Origin: Paenibacillus flagellatus
GTDB taxonomy: Bacteria; Bacillota; Bacilli; Paenibacillales; NBRC-103111
NCBI RefSeq assembly: GCF_003217775.1
Contig: NZ_QJVJ01000011.1
Location: forward strand, 62,001 to 126,000
Length of the DNA stretch: 64,000 bases
Direction of reading: 5' to 3'
Shown: piece by piece, positions 6,889 to 16,000 of the stretch
Position numbering within the stretch: the stretch's first letter is position 1
Layout of the letters: the number at the start of each line of letters is the position of its first letter
The notes under the pieces: generated by a model
Database searches by the model: none
What the model saw: only the letters and a program-made list of their open reading frames with translations
Told to the model about the DNA's origin: nothing
Program-made: the position numbers and the translations under genes

Positions 6889-8805
6889 GTGAACTTGATG
6901 CGCCCCTCCACCCGCAAAAAACGCGACCACGTCATCGAGACGGCGCTCGGCCTTTTCATGGAGAAAGGGTACGAGAACGTCTCCGTCGACGATATCATTG
7001 CGGCAACGCATACATCCAAAGGCACGTTTTACCATTACTTCAATAGCAAGGACGACATCGTCGCCGAAGTCGGCGAACGGCAGCTCGCCATCGTCGAGCA
7101 GTGGATGAAGCGGACTCCGGCGCAAGTGCAATCGCTCGAAAGCCATATCAACCGGCTGTTTCTCGATTTGGCGGCCGGCATCGGCGCGTACCCGAGGCTG
7201 TACCGCAGCTTGGCCGCGCTGTCGCTTCACAACGACAACTTGAACCGGAAATACCGGGAGCAGACGGACGCCCTGTACAACGCTCTGCTTCGCTGGCTGC
7301 CCGACCCGGAAAAAGCGAGCCTGCTGCTCAGCGCCTATACCGGCATCGTCCTGAAATGGTGCATGAGCGAGGGCGCCGATCTCGAGCGGATGATCCGCTC
7401 CGAGCTCGCCCTGCTGTGGGCCGGCTTGCGCACGAACGAACCGGCGGGACCGCTCTCGGTCTCCGCAAACCCGAAGGAGGAACCCCCCATGAAAATAGCC
7501 GTCATCGGAGGCGGATTGGCCGGCTTGACCGCGGCCGCCTATTTGTCCGAGGAACCGGGCGTCGAAGGCGTCCTGTTCGAGCGAAGCCCGCAGCTTGGCG
7601 GCCGCGCCTTCACGTACGAGAAGGCCGGCTTCACGCTCAACTACGGCGCCCATGCCGTCTACGGCATCGACCGCCACAAGCTGACGACGCTCGAGAAGGA
7701 GCTCGGCTTGTCGTTCAGCAGCAAGCAGGTCGACAAGCGGAAGGTCATGTACGAGAAGCACGATCAAATTACGCCCGCCCCGCTCGACTTCGTCAACCTG
7801 ATGAAAACCGAGCTGCTGAGCACGATGCAGAAGGTCCGCTTCGTCGGCGAAATTTCGGCGATCATGGCGAACATCCATCAGATGAAAAATTACCGCACGC
7901 TGGGCGATTTCCTCGCCGATTCGAACGCCGACGAGGACTTGAAGGAGCTGTGGGAGCATCTCGTCTGCTCCAACTTCTTCATCACGCCGGAGGACGCCCG
8001 CCGGGTATCGGGCGCGGTCATCAGCGAATATTACCATAACCTGTTTCTGTCCATGAAGCCGGTCAACTACGTGCTCGGCAGCTGGGCCGTCATCACGAAC
8101 CAGCTCCGGGAGAAAATCGACATGTCCGGCCGGTGGGAAATCGCCATCCAGGAAGGGATCGACGCGATCCGCTACGAGGATCGCAAGTTCGTGCTGACGT
8201 CGAAATCGCGCGAGCTCGCCTTCGACCGCGTCGTCTTCGCGATGCCGGTGCAGCAGGTGATCAAGCTGCTGAAAGGAACCGCATGGGAGCCGTTCCTCGC
8301 CCCGTACGAATCGAACACCGCGACCGAGGTCATGGTGTACGACGTCGGCTTGAGCCGGGTCGTCGCCCGCCCGTTCTCTTACATCAGCGACATGAACAAC
8401 AAGATGTTCATCAGCGACGTGTCGGCCACCGACCATACGCTCGTGCCGGAGGGCGGCCAGCTGCTGCAGGGCATCGCCTACTTGCATGACGAGTTCGAGA
8501 ACGAGGACGCGCGCAAAAAATATCTCGAGCAGCGCACCGAGCAGATGGAGCAGCTGTTCGACCGGCATTACCCGGGTTGGCGCGACGCGATCGCCGTCAA
8601 GCGGGTGTCGAAAAAAGCGATGGTCGCGAGCGTCAAAAATATCGCCTCCAACAAGCTGCTGCCGAACCGGGTCGAGAACGTGCCGTTTTACTTTTGCGGC
8701 GACGGCTGCGTCGGCAAGGGCGAGCTGGCCGAACGCGCCTTCGCGAGCGCGCGCACCGTGGCGAAGTCGATATTGAAGGACGTCCGCCAGCCGGCGACGG
8801 TATAA
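6889..8805 (+). CDS. TetR regulator fused in frame to an FAD-dependent oxidoreductase
   Basis: One uninterrupted frame of 638 codons. Residues 1 to about 195 are a complete TetR-family protein: an N-terminal helix-turn-helix with the typical TSKGTFYHYFNSKDDIV segment, then a ligand-binding helical domain. The frame then runs without any stop into a second complete protein starting at 7489. GTG at 6889 follows AGGAGG by 8 bases and is preferred over an upstream ATG at 6856 that overlaps the -10. Either the regulator is made only as a fusion, or its stop codon has been lost and two products arise. A sequencing error that removed a stop is a further possibility. Confidence 0.6.
   Translation: MNLMRPSTRKKRDHVIETALGLFMEKGYENVSVDDIIAATHTSKGTFYHYFNSKDDIVAEVGERQLAIVEQWMKRTPAQVQSLESHINRLFLDLAAGIGAYPRLYRSLAALSLHNDNLNRKYREQTDALYNALLRWLPDPEKASLLLSAYTGIVLKWCMSEGADLERMIRSELALLWAGLRTNEPAGPLSVSANPKEEPPMKIAVIGGGLAGLTAAAYLSEEPGVEGVLFERSPQLGGRAFTYEKAGFTLNYGAHAVYGIDRHKLTTLEKELGLSFSSKQVDKRKVMYEKHDQITPAPLDFVNLMKTELLSTMQKVRFVGEISAIMANIHQMKNYRTLGDFLADSNADEDLKELWEHLVCSNFFITPEDARRVSGAVISEYYHNLFLSMKPVNYVLGSWAVITNQLREKIDMSGRWEIAIQEGIDAIRYEDRKFVLTSKSRELAFDRVVFAMPVQQVIKLLKGTAWEPFLAPYESNTATEVMVYDVGLSRVVARPFSYISDMNNKMFISDVSATDHTLVPEGGQLLQGIAYLHDEFENEDARKKYLEQRTEQMEQLFDRHYPGWRDAIAVKRVSKKAMVASVKNIASNKLLPNRVENVPFYFCGDGCVGKGELAERAFASARTVAKSILKDVRQPATV
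7489..8805 (+). CDS. FAD-dependent oxidoreductase, phytoene desaturase/amine oxidase-like (internal start)
   Basis: A 438-residue flavoprotein with its own start inside the TetR frame: AAGGAGG at 7474-7480, 8 bases before ATG 7489. The N-terminus has the dinucleotide-binding motif IGGGLAGLTAAAYL, followed by FERSPQLGGRAF (the GGR motif). The C-terminus has the second FAD contact, FCGDGCVGKGELAERAF. This is the layout of the NAD(P)-binding Rossmann amine oxidase/phytoene desaturase group. The substrate is unknown; control by the preceding TetR suggests a small hydrophobic compound. A strong terminator follows. Confidence 0.8.
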   Translation: MKIAVIGGGLAGLTAAAYLSEEPGVEGVLFERSPQLGGRAFTYEKAGFTLNYGAHAVYGIDRHKLTTLEKELGLSFSSKQVDKRKVMYEKHDQITPAPLDFVNLMKTELLSTMQKVRFVGEISAIMANIHQMKNYRTLGDFLADSNADEDLKELWEHLVCSNFFITPEDARRVSGAVISEYYHNLFLSMKPVNYVLGSWAVITNQLREKIDMSGRWEIAIQEGIDAIRYEDRKFVLTSKSRELAFDRVVFAMPVQQVIKLLKGTAWEPFLAPYESNTATEVMVYDVGLSRVVARPFSYISDMNNKMFISDVSATDHTLVPEGGQLLQGIAYLHDEFENEDARKKYLEQRTEQMEQLFDRHYPGWRDAIAVKRVSKKAMVASVKNIASNKLLPNRVENVPFYFCGDGCVGKGELAERAFASARTVAKSILKDVRQPATV

Positions 8806-8811
8806 GGAACA

Positions 8812-8854
8812 AACGGACCGAAAGGCGAAACGTTCGCGCTTTCGGTCCGTTTTG
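8812..8854 (+). terminator. intrinsic terminator of the TetR-oxidoreductase gene
   Basis: Perfect 13-base stem (8812-8824 with 8839-8851) followed by TTTGGTTTTG, starting 7 bases after the stop. Confidence 0.85.
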
Positions 8855-8872
8855 GTTTTGTTCCGACGAAGC

Positions 8873-8930
8873 AGCCCGGCGCGATAACCGGGCCCGCGCG
8901 ACCGTCCGAACCCGGTTGTCGCGCCGGGCT
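8873..8930. repeat. long imperfect inverted repeat of unknown role
   Basis: Two 20-base arms (8873-8892 and 8911-8930) match with one mismatch and enclose an 18-base loop. It lies in the 337-base intergenic region before the GGDEF-EAL gene, just after a complete terminator, so it is not needed for termination. The rest of this region holds only a TATACT -10 candidate at 9090-9095. Confidence 0.5.
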
Positions 8931-9192
8931 ACCGAATGCTTCGGAGCTTTCGTCCCGGCCAATGGAAACCGGCGTATGCGCCAAGCCCGGCCGTGCGCAC
9001 AATCGATCGTTGGACCCGCTCGTTGCGCCGATTCTCGTTAATCCGACAAAATCAGACGATTTTTCATAGAATCTCCCATGAAAATAAGGTATACTGGAGA
9101 AGAAATTCGACAAGGTACGAGCTTCTCGCCTTCGTCGACGTAACGAACGCGTAATCGTCGATCCAATCATCGCAAGGAGTGTAGCACGCCGC

Positions 9193-11004
9193 ATGAACCA
9201 AAAAAACGCCAAAGTGTTTGCCATCGGACATTCCATATTCCCCGTGGTGCTGCTGCTCCTGTTCGTCAGTCAAAAGCAGTTCGTGCTGCTCGCCCTTGCG
9301 GCGTTGTCGCTGTTGTTTACGATCTTTTTGCTGCACCGGGCGTTTACGGTCCGGGACTTGAGCCAGCTGCTGCGCATGCCGGGTCTCGCCGCCATCGTCC
9401 TCGTCGACATGGCGATCGTGACGCTCGTCTACATATTGCCCGACTGGTCTCCCGGGGTCAGTCCGACATGGCTTCTGCTCTTCCTTCTTCCGCTCTACGC
9501 GACCGAGCTCGGCAAGCGGACCGCGCTCGTCCTTTGCGCGCTCGGCGTCGGCGAGATCGTGCTGTTCCGGCTCGTGCAGGGCGGCCCGCTGTTCTCGCTC
9601 GATACGGTCATGAACATGCTCGCGATGATCGTCCTGATCGTGCTCGTCGGCCGAACGTCGGACAACCTGGTGCGCATGGCGTACTACGATCCGCTCACCG
9701 AGCTGCCCAACCGGGAAATGTTCAAGGACCGGCTCTCCGCCGCCTTGACGAAGCGGAGCGCCCGTCAAAAAGGGCTCGCCGTCATTTTTCTCGATCTCGA
9801 CCAGTTCAAGCATGTCAACGATACGATGGGCCACGAAACGGGAGATTCTCTCCTGCAAACGGTTGCAGAGCGCATCCGAACCCATATCGACAACGACATC
9901 ATGCTCGCGCGCATGGGCGGCGACGAATTCGCGCTGCTCGTCCCCCATCTGGCGAGCACGGACGAGGCGACGCAGGTGTGCAACGCGATCATCCAAAGTA
10001 TGGGCGAGGCGATTTTTCTCGGCCCGCACGAAATTTATTCGACGACGAGCATCGGCATCGCGCTGTACCCGAACCACGGCACGACCGCCGATACGCTGAT
10101 GAAAAACGCCGAAGCGGCGATGTACCGGGCGAAGCAGCAAGGGCGCAACAACTTCCAATATTACATGGCACCCGAGAAGACGGAAGCGCAAATCGAGCGG
10201 TTCGCCATGGAGGCGATGCTGCGCAAGGCGCTGGAGAGGGACGAGCTGCTCGTCTACTACCAGCCGCGCATCCATACGAAATCGGAGAAAGTCGTCTGCG
10301 TCGAGGCGCTCGTCCGGTGGCAGCACCCGACCCTCGGCGTCGTCCCGCCGAAAGACTTCATCCCGCTTGCGGAGGAAACCGGGCTGATCGTCCAGCTCGG
10401 CGAGCAGGTGCTGCGCAAGGCTTGCGCCCAGATCAAGAAATGGCAGGACGACGACATCGGCTTGGACGAGCTGTCCGTTAGCGTCAACCTGTCGCCGCTG
10501 CAGTTCCGCCAGCAGCATTTGCCGGCGGTCATCGCCCGCATTTTGCGCCAAGCCGGGTTGAAGCCGCAATATTTGGAGCTGGAAATTACGGAAAGCGCCG
10601 CGATGCAGAACGTCAACCGGAACATTCTCATGCTGCGGGAGCTGAAGGAAATGGGCGTCAAAATTTCGATCGACGACTTCGGCACCGGCTACTCGTCGCT
10701 CAGCTACTTGAAGAAGTTTCCGATCGACGCGCTCAAGGTGGATCGCTCGTTCATCAGCGGCATTCACGAAGACCCGGACGACGCCGCGATCGTCAACGCC
10801 ATTATCGTGCTGGCGAAGACGCTCAAGCTGAAGGTGACCGCGGAGGGCGTCGAGACGGAGGAGCAATACCTGTACTTGCAGCAGCACCATTGCGACGAAG
10901 CGCAAGGCTACTTGTTCGGCAAGCCGATGCCACCCGAGACGTTCGAGGAATGGCTGAAGCTGAACATGACGGAGCCGGATCTGATCTTGTCTCCGGAAAA
11001 TTGA
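9193..11004 (+). CDS. membrane-anchored GGDEF-EAL cyclic-di-GMP protein
   Basis: 603-residue signalling enzyme. The first 160 residues form about five to six hydrophobic helices of a membrane sensor. A GGDEF domain follows with an intact GGDEF motif (residues 242-246), then an EAL domain with EAL at 371-373, LEITESA, DDFGTGYSSLSYL and AEGVETEEQ, all expected catalytic segments. Both synthesis and hydrolysis of c-di-GMP are possible from the motifs; I do not see an RxxD inhibitory site before GGDEF. The start has AAGGAG 13 bases upstream, a long spacing. Monocistronic, ended by a strong terminator. Confidence 0.92.
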   Translation: MNQKNAKVFAIGHSIFPVVLLLLFVSQKQFVLLALAALSLLFTIFLLHRAFTVRDLSQLLRMPGLAAIVLVDMAIVTLVYILPDWSPGVSPTWLLLFLLPLYATELGKRTALVLCALGVGEIVLFRLVQGGPLFSLDTVMNMLAMIVLIVLVGRTSDNLVRMAYYDPLTELPNREMFKDRLSAALTKRSARQKGLAVIFLDLDQFKHVNDTMGHETGDSLLQTVAERIRTHIDNDIMLARMGGDEFALLVPHLASTDEATQVCNAIIQSMGEAIFLGPHEIYSTTSIGIALYPNHGTTADTLMKNAEAAMYRAKQQGRNNFQYYMAPEKTEAQIERFAMEAMLRKALERDELLVYYQPRIHTKSEKVVCVEALVRWQHPTLGVVPPKDFIPLAEETGLIVQLGEQVLRKACAQIKKWQDDDIGLDELSVSVNLSPLQFRQQHLPAVIARILRQAGLKPQYLELEITESAAMQNVNRNILMLRELKEMGVKISIDDFGTGYSSLSYLKKFPIDALKVDRSFISGIHEDPDDAAIVNAIIVLAKTLKLKVTAEGVETEEQYLYLQQHHCDEAQGYLFGKPMPPETFEEWLKLNMTEPDLILSPEN

Positions 11005-11037
11005 GCCGCCTTCGCCGCTGCGTACGCTATGCTGCGG

Positions 11038-11083
11038 AAATCCCCGGAACGGGCCTGATGCCAGGCTCTCCGGGGATTTTTTT
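11038..11083 (+). terminator. intrinsic terminator
   Basis: Stem of 11 bases (11038-11048 with 11069-11079) followed by a T7 run, 34 bases after the GGDEF-EAL stop. Confidence 0.85.
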
Positions 11084-11224
11084 GTCGCTGCGGACGCCCG
11101 AAAGGCCGTCGTGCCTCTGGCTTATTGGCGATACCTATTCATCCTATTCCCTCTATATATTGGACTGATGAAAGGAGCCGCCGTATGATGGACTTGAACA
11201 TTCCGGAGAGGAGGACAGGAAACC

Positions 11225-11782
11225 GTGTCCATCTACGATATTCAAGTGAACGGCATGGACGGCCGGCCGGTCGAATGGTCTGCGTACCGCGGAGCCGTGC
11301 TCCTGATCGTCAATACGGCGAGCCGGTGCGCCTATTCCCGCCAATTCGCCGGCCTTCAGCGGCTTTACGACACGTATCGCGATCAGGGCTTCACGATACT
11401 CGGATTTCCGTGCAACCAGTTCAACGACAAGGAACCGGACGAAGGACCGGCTGTTCGGCTGTATTGCGAACAAACGTTCGGCGTCGCGTTTCCGTTGTTC
11501 GCCAAGACGGAGGTGCGCGGACCGTCCGCTCATCCGTTGTTCCGGTATTTGACCCGGCAAGCGCCGTTTCGGGGCTTCGACCCGGAAAGCCCGGAGGAAC
11601 GGAAGATGGAATGGTTTTTGAAAGAAAAATACCCGGACATTTATGCCGGGGACGGGGTCAAATGGAATTTCTCGAAGTTTTTGATCGGCCGGGACGGGCG
11701 CGTAGCCGGCCGGTACGAAACGACGACGGAGCCGGACGACATCGAGCCCGCCATCCGATCGCTGCTTGCCGATCGGGCTTGA
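11225..11782 (+). CDS. glutathione peroxidase family protein (Cys type)
   Basis: Thiol peroxidase of 185 residues, cytoplasmic. Peroxidatic Cys35 lies in the NTASRCAYSRQ motif, where selenoenzymes have Sec. Cys63 and Gln65 in FPCNQF and the Trp-Asn of VKWNFSKFLI complete the active site. In bacteria such Cys enzymes usually use thioredoxin or another low-molecular thiol instead of glutathione. GTG at 11225 follows GAGAGGAGG. It is about 20 residues longer than typical relatives, mainly in the region after residue 100. Convergent with the YraQ-type permease. Confidence 0.88.
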   Translation: MSIYDIQVNGMDGRPVEWSAYRGAVLLIVNTASRCAYSRQFAGLQRLYDTYRDQGFTILGFPCNQFNDKEPDEGPAVRLYCEQTFGVAFPLFAKTEVRGPSAHPLFRYLTRQAPFRGFDPESPEERKMEWFLKEKYPDIYAGDGVKWNFSKFLIGRDGRVAGRYETTTEPDDIEPAIRSLLADRA

Positions 11783-11848
11783 AGCTTGTCGGCGCCGATG
11801 CGGGAAATTCGCGCCTGGCGACAGCGCCGTTGCGGCGTTACGGAACGC

Positions 11849-11892
11849 GAAAGCGGCAGCTCGGGACGATAGGCGTCCGTGCTGCCGCTTTC
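11849..11892. terminator. bidirectional terminator hairpin
   Basis: Perfect 12-base stem (11849-11860 with 11881-11892), 5 bases past the minus-strand permease stop and also downstream of the peroxidase gene. Confidence 0.75.
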
Positions 11893-11897
11893 GTTCA

Positions 11898-12974
11898 TTA
11901 CAGGAAGATCCAGCCGGCCAAGCCGCAGGCGACGCCCCCGACGACGACCGAAGCGGCGACGAAGCCGATGACGCGCGGCGGGAACGCCTTGGCCACCATA
12001 AGGAGCGACGGCAGGCTGACTGCCGGAAGCGTCAGCAGGAGCGCCGCGGCCGGTCCCGCTCCGAGGCCGAGCGATTGCAGCGACTGGATGATCGGAATTT
12101 CCGCCGCCGTCGGGATGACGAACAGCATGCCCGCGACGGAAAAGCCGACGATCGCGAGCACGCCGTTCGCGTTCGCTTCGCCGACCGCCGGGAACAGCCA
12201 GGCGCGCGCCGCGCCCAGGACGAGCACGGCGACGACGTAGGCGGGCACGACGCTTACCGCCATCGCTCCGATCGCACGCAGCCAGCGCACCGCAAGCGGT
12301 CTCCGCTCCTCCTGGGGGGCGTCGCGTTCCGGCAGCAGCTCGTCCGGCACTCGTTCGCCGCGAGCGAAACGGTTGGCGAAATAGCTGACGCCGAACACGA
12401 GCAGCAGGCCGAAGCCGATGCGGAGCAGCGTAAACTTCCACGACAGCACGAACGTCATGAAGATGAGCGTCGCCGGGTTGAGCACCGGATTGCCGAGCCA
12501 AAACGCCAGCGCCGCGCCGACCGACACCCGCTGCTTGCGAAGGCCGACGGCAAGCGGCGCGGCGCAGCACGTGCACATCATGCCCGGCAGCGAAGCGATG
12601 CCGCCGGCCAGCGTGCTGCCGAACGTCGTCCGCCCGAGGACGCGCAGAAGCCATTGCCTTGGGATCAGCACCTGCACGAGCGAGCCGAGCACGATGCCGA
12701 GTACGGCCGCTTGCCAAACCGCTTTGTAATACGATTTCGCGTAATCCCAGGCCGCCTGCCAGGACGGGGGCGGCGCCGCCCCTTCCTTGCCGGCGACGAT
12801 CGAGGAGCCGATCGAGTGCTGGGTTGCGGCCTTGATCGCTTTTTGATAATACGGCCACCATTTCACATAGGTGAGACCGATCACGGCGATCAGCACGAAC
12901 AGCACGACGAGCAGCGCCGTCCGTTTGCCGGAATCGGACCCGCGTCCGCCCGCGGACGGTGATACGGAATTCAT
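11898..12974 (-). CDS. permease of the YraQ/ArsP (DUF318) family
   Basis: 358-residue membrane protein with about eight to nine membrane helices in two similar halves. The signature MCTCCAAPLAVGLRKQ motif with its two adjacent Cys, and GNPVLNPATL in the first half, are typical of YraQ/ArsP permeases; the second half repeats the pattern with PTAAEIPIIQSL. Some relatives export organoarsenicals, but the substrate here is not shown and no arsenic gene is near. ATG at 12974 follows GAGGGGA. A small cytoplasmic N-terminus is rich in Ser, Gly and Lys. Confidence 0.82.
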   Translation of the reverse strand: MNSVSPSAGGRGSDSGKRTALLVVLFVLIAVIGLTYVKWWPYYQKAIKAATQHSIGSSIVAGKEGAAPPPSWQAAWDYAKSYYKAVWQAAVLGIVLGSLVQVLIPRQWLLRVLGRTTFGSTLAGGIASLPGMMCTCCAAPLAVGLRKQRVSVGAALAFWLGNPVLNPATLIFMTFVLSWKFTLLRIGFGLLLVFGVSYFANRFARGERVPDELLPERDAPQEERRPLAVRWLRAIGAMAVSVVPAYVVAVLVLGAARAWLFPAVGEANANGVLAIVGFSVAGMLFVIPTAAEIPIIQSLQSLGLGAGPAAALLLTLPAVSLPSLLMVAKAFPPRVIGFVAASVVVGGVACGLAGWIFL

Positions 12975-13032
12975 CGGTTCATTTCCCCTCGTCTCACGCG
13001 AATCGCGTGAGCTTCTTTCCTATCAGCTTGCC

Positions 13033-16000
13033 CTATTCCAGCGTTACGATATGAGGCCCGTCGAAGAAAAACAGCACCTTCTCCTTTACCGGCCTCCGCC
13101 AAATGTCTCCGATCGCCTTCGCGTACAGCGAGAGCTGCACGCCGTAACGCTCCTTCAGCGTCTCCAGCCGATTGCCGTACACGGCGTCCGTCTTGTAATC
13201 GAGGAGCACGAGCTCGCCGTTTTCCTCGAACAGACAGTCGATCACCCCTTGCACGAGCACCGTCTCGCCCCGCACCGCCTCGTCGGCCTCCGGATATACG
13301 TCCTCCGCCGGCAAGCCGTAGCTAAACGGCACTTCGCGGTATACGTTATCGGCGCGAAGCAGCCTTCTCCCTACCTCCTCGCAGAAAAACGAAGCGACGA
13401 CGGCCGCGTCGATCGCATCGCGATGCTCGTCCGGCAGCAGTTGGCGGGCGACCATCGCGTCGACCGTCGCCCGCACCGTCTCTTCGGTCACGTCGCCGTG
13501 CAGCGGCACATGCTGCATGACGGCATGATAAGCCGTCCCCCGCTCCGCCGCCGTCATCTCCCGCTTGCCGAGAAACTGCGGCCGGCGGGTCAAGCCGAGC
13601 AGCGGCGCCTGCGACGGACGCGAGCTTTGCGGCTCGTCCGCCGGGGAGGCCGGCGACTCGAGAACCGGCCATGCGGCCGCCTCCCCGTCGTCCCGTCCGA
13701 ACGTTCGCTCGGCGAGCCGCTTCAGCTCGGACACCGACGTTTTCGAGAACAGCGCCGACGCCTGTCCGTACCGGTACGACCATTCGAAGCGCCGGTCGAG
13801 AACGGCGGCCGCGCCTCCGGCTGCGGCGTCGCGCCCCGTTGCGGGCGGCACCGGCTCGAGCTGGGCGACCGCCTCCATCCGTTCGTCCGCGAAGCGCACC
13901 TCGACGGCGGCGGCCGCTTGGGCGAAGCCGATCGACGGGACGACGCCGACCCGCCATTGCGACGGCTCGTCCGCCAGCGCCGCGGGCACGCGATACGCGT
14001 CCGCGCCGCCGCTCCAATCGCGCAGCGCTCGCGCCTGCGGATGGCGGATGAGCGCCGGCCCGAGCCAATCCAAGTAGCAGCGCGCCTTCGCCATCTCGTA
14101 GGCGGGCAGCTGCCAGCCGGGCTCGTCGCGCATGCGGCTCCACGCCTGCGCCGATTTCTCCATCGACTTGACCGTGCCGACGAGCACCATTTTTTCCTTC
14201 GGCCGGGTAAGCGCGACATAAAGGACGCGAAGCTCCTCCGCGATCGTCTCCATCTTCATCCGCCGCCGGATGGCGAGCATCGGAAGCGTCGGACAGGCGA
14301 CGCGGGTGTCGGGATCGACGTACATCGGCCCGAAGCCGAGCTCCTTGTGGAGCAGGAACGAGCCGTACAGATCCGTCTGGTTGAACGTCTTGCCGAGTGC
14401 GGCCACATAGACGATCGGGAACTCGAGCCCTTTGCTTTTGTGGATCGACATGATCCGGACGACGTCCTCCTGCTCGCCGAGCGCCCGGGCCGCTCCGAGG
14501 TCGGCGCCGCTGTCGCGCATCCGTTCGACGAAGCGCAAAAACCGGAACAGTCCCCGGAACGAGGTCGACTCGTACTGGCGGGCCCGGTCGTACAGCGCGC
14601 GCAAATTCGCCTGGCGCTGCAGTCCGCCGGGCATGCCGCCGACGAAATCGTAAAAGCCGGTATCGCGGTAAATCGTCCAGATCAGCTCCGCGAGCGAGCC
14701 GTTGCGCGCATCGGTGCGCCATCCGTCCAGCTTCGCGAGAAACCGCGCCAGCTTGTCGCGAAGCTCCGGCGCTTCGCCGGTCGTTCCGTTCGCCGAGCCC
14801 GCCGTTTCAGGATCGGTCTCTTCAGCCCCGGCGAACGCCAAAACGGCTTCGTAGTACGGCTTGCGCTTGGAGCGGACGCGCACCATCGCCAGCTCCGCCG
14901 CCGTCAGCCCGAACATCGGGGAGCGGAGAACGGCCGCGAGCGGAATGTCCTGATACGGATTGTCGATAATTTGCAGCAGCGACAGCATCGTTTCCACTTC
15001 CGTCGCCGAGAAGTAGCCCGCGCTCAAGTCGGCGTAGGCGGGAATGCCCGCCGCCCGCAGCTCGTCCATGAATACCGGCGCCCATTGCGACGTCGAGCGG
15101 AGCAAGATGACGAAATCGCGGTAAACGGCCGGCCGAAGCCCTCCCGTACCGCGGTCGTGCACGAGGAACGGCTTCTCCCCGTCCATACCGGTCAGACGCC
15201 GGATTTGCGCGGCGATGAAGCGCGCTTCGAGCTGCGCCGTCTCCGCCTGCTGCTCCTCCTGCTCCAAGCTCGACCGGCTCGCTTCCGCCGACTCCGGCGC
15301 TTCGTCCGTCTCATCGCCGTCGTACGAGGCGGCTGCAGCCTCCTCTCCGTCGTCGTCCGCCGCCGCATTCCCCCGATCGATCAGCACCAGCTCCACCGCA
15401 AGGTCTTCGGGGCTGTCCGGGTACGAAGCGCCGCAGACGAGCCGGGCCGCCTCGTCGTACTCCATTTCCCCGACCCGCTCCGTCATGACCTGCTTGAACA
15501 CGAAGTTGACGCCGTCGACGATTTGCCGGCGGCTGCGGAAGTTGCGGGCGAGGTCGATTTTGCGCCCTCCGGTCGGGTCGTCTTCCGACGACGGCTCGAA
15601 CGCGCGGTACTTCGCCATGAACAAGCCGGGCTCCGCGAGACGGAACCGGTAAATGCTCTGCTTCACGTCGCCGACCATAAACCGGTTGCCCGGAGCGGGA
15701 CGCGAGATGAGCGCGACGATCGCTTCCTGGACCGAGTTCGTGTCCTGGTATTCGTCGAGCAAAATTTCCGCGAACTGTTCGCGGTACTGCTCGGCCGCCT
15801 CCGACGGGACGAGCGTCCCCGGCTCCGAATCGGGCGCGCGAAGAATGTCCAGGCAGTAATGCTCCAGATCGGCGAAATCGACGAGTCCTTTGGCCGCTTT
15901 TTTCACCCGGTACCGGTCCCCGAACTCGATGACGATTTCCGCCAGCTTCCGGACGATCGGCGCCATCGCCGCGAGCTCCGCCGCGTACTGCTCCGGCGTC

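Noticed and set aside
7439-7488. Placing a normal stop for the TetR gene before the oxidoreductase
   Set aside because: I looked for any in-frame TAA, TAG or TGA between the TetR domain and ATG 7489 and there is none in the given sequence.
9064-10905. A 613-codon minus-strand frame opposite the GGDEF-EAL gene
   Set aside because: Antisense shadow of a gene with intact catalytic motifs; no start signal and biased composition.
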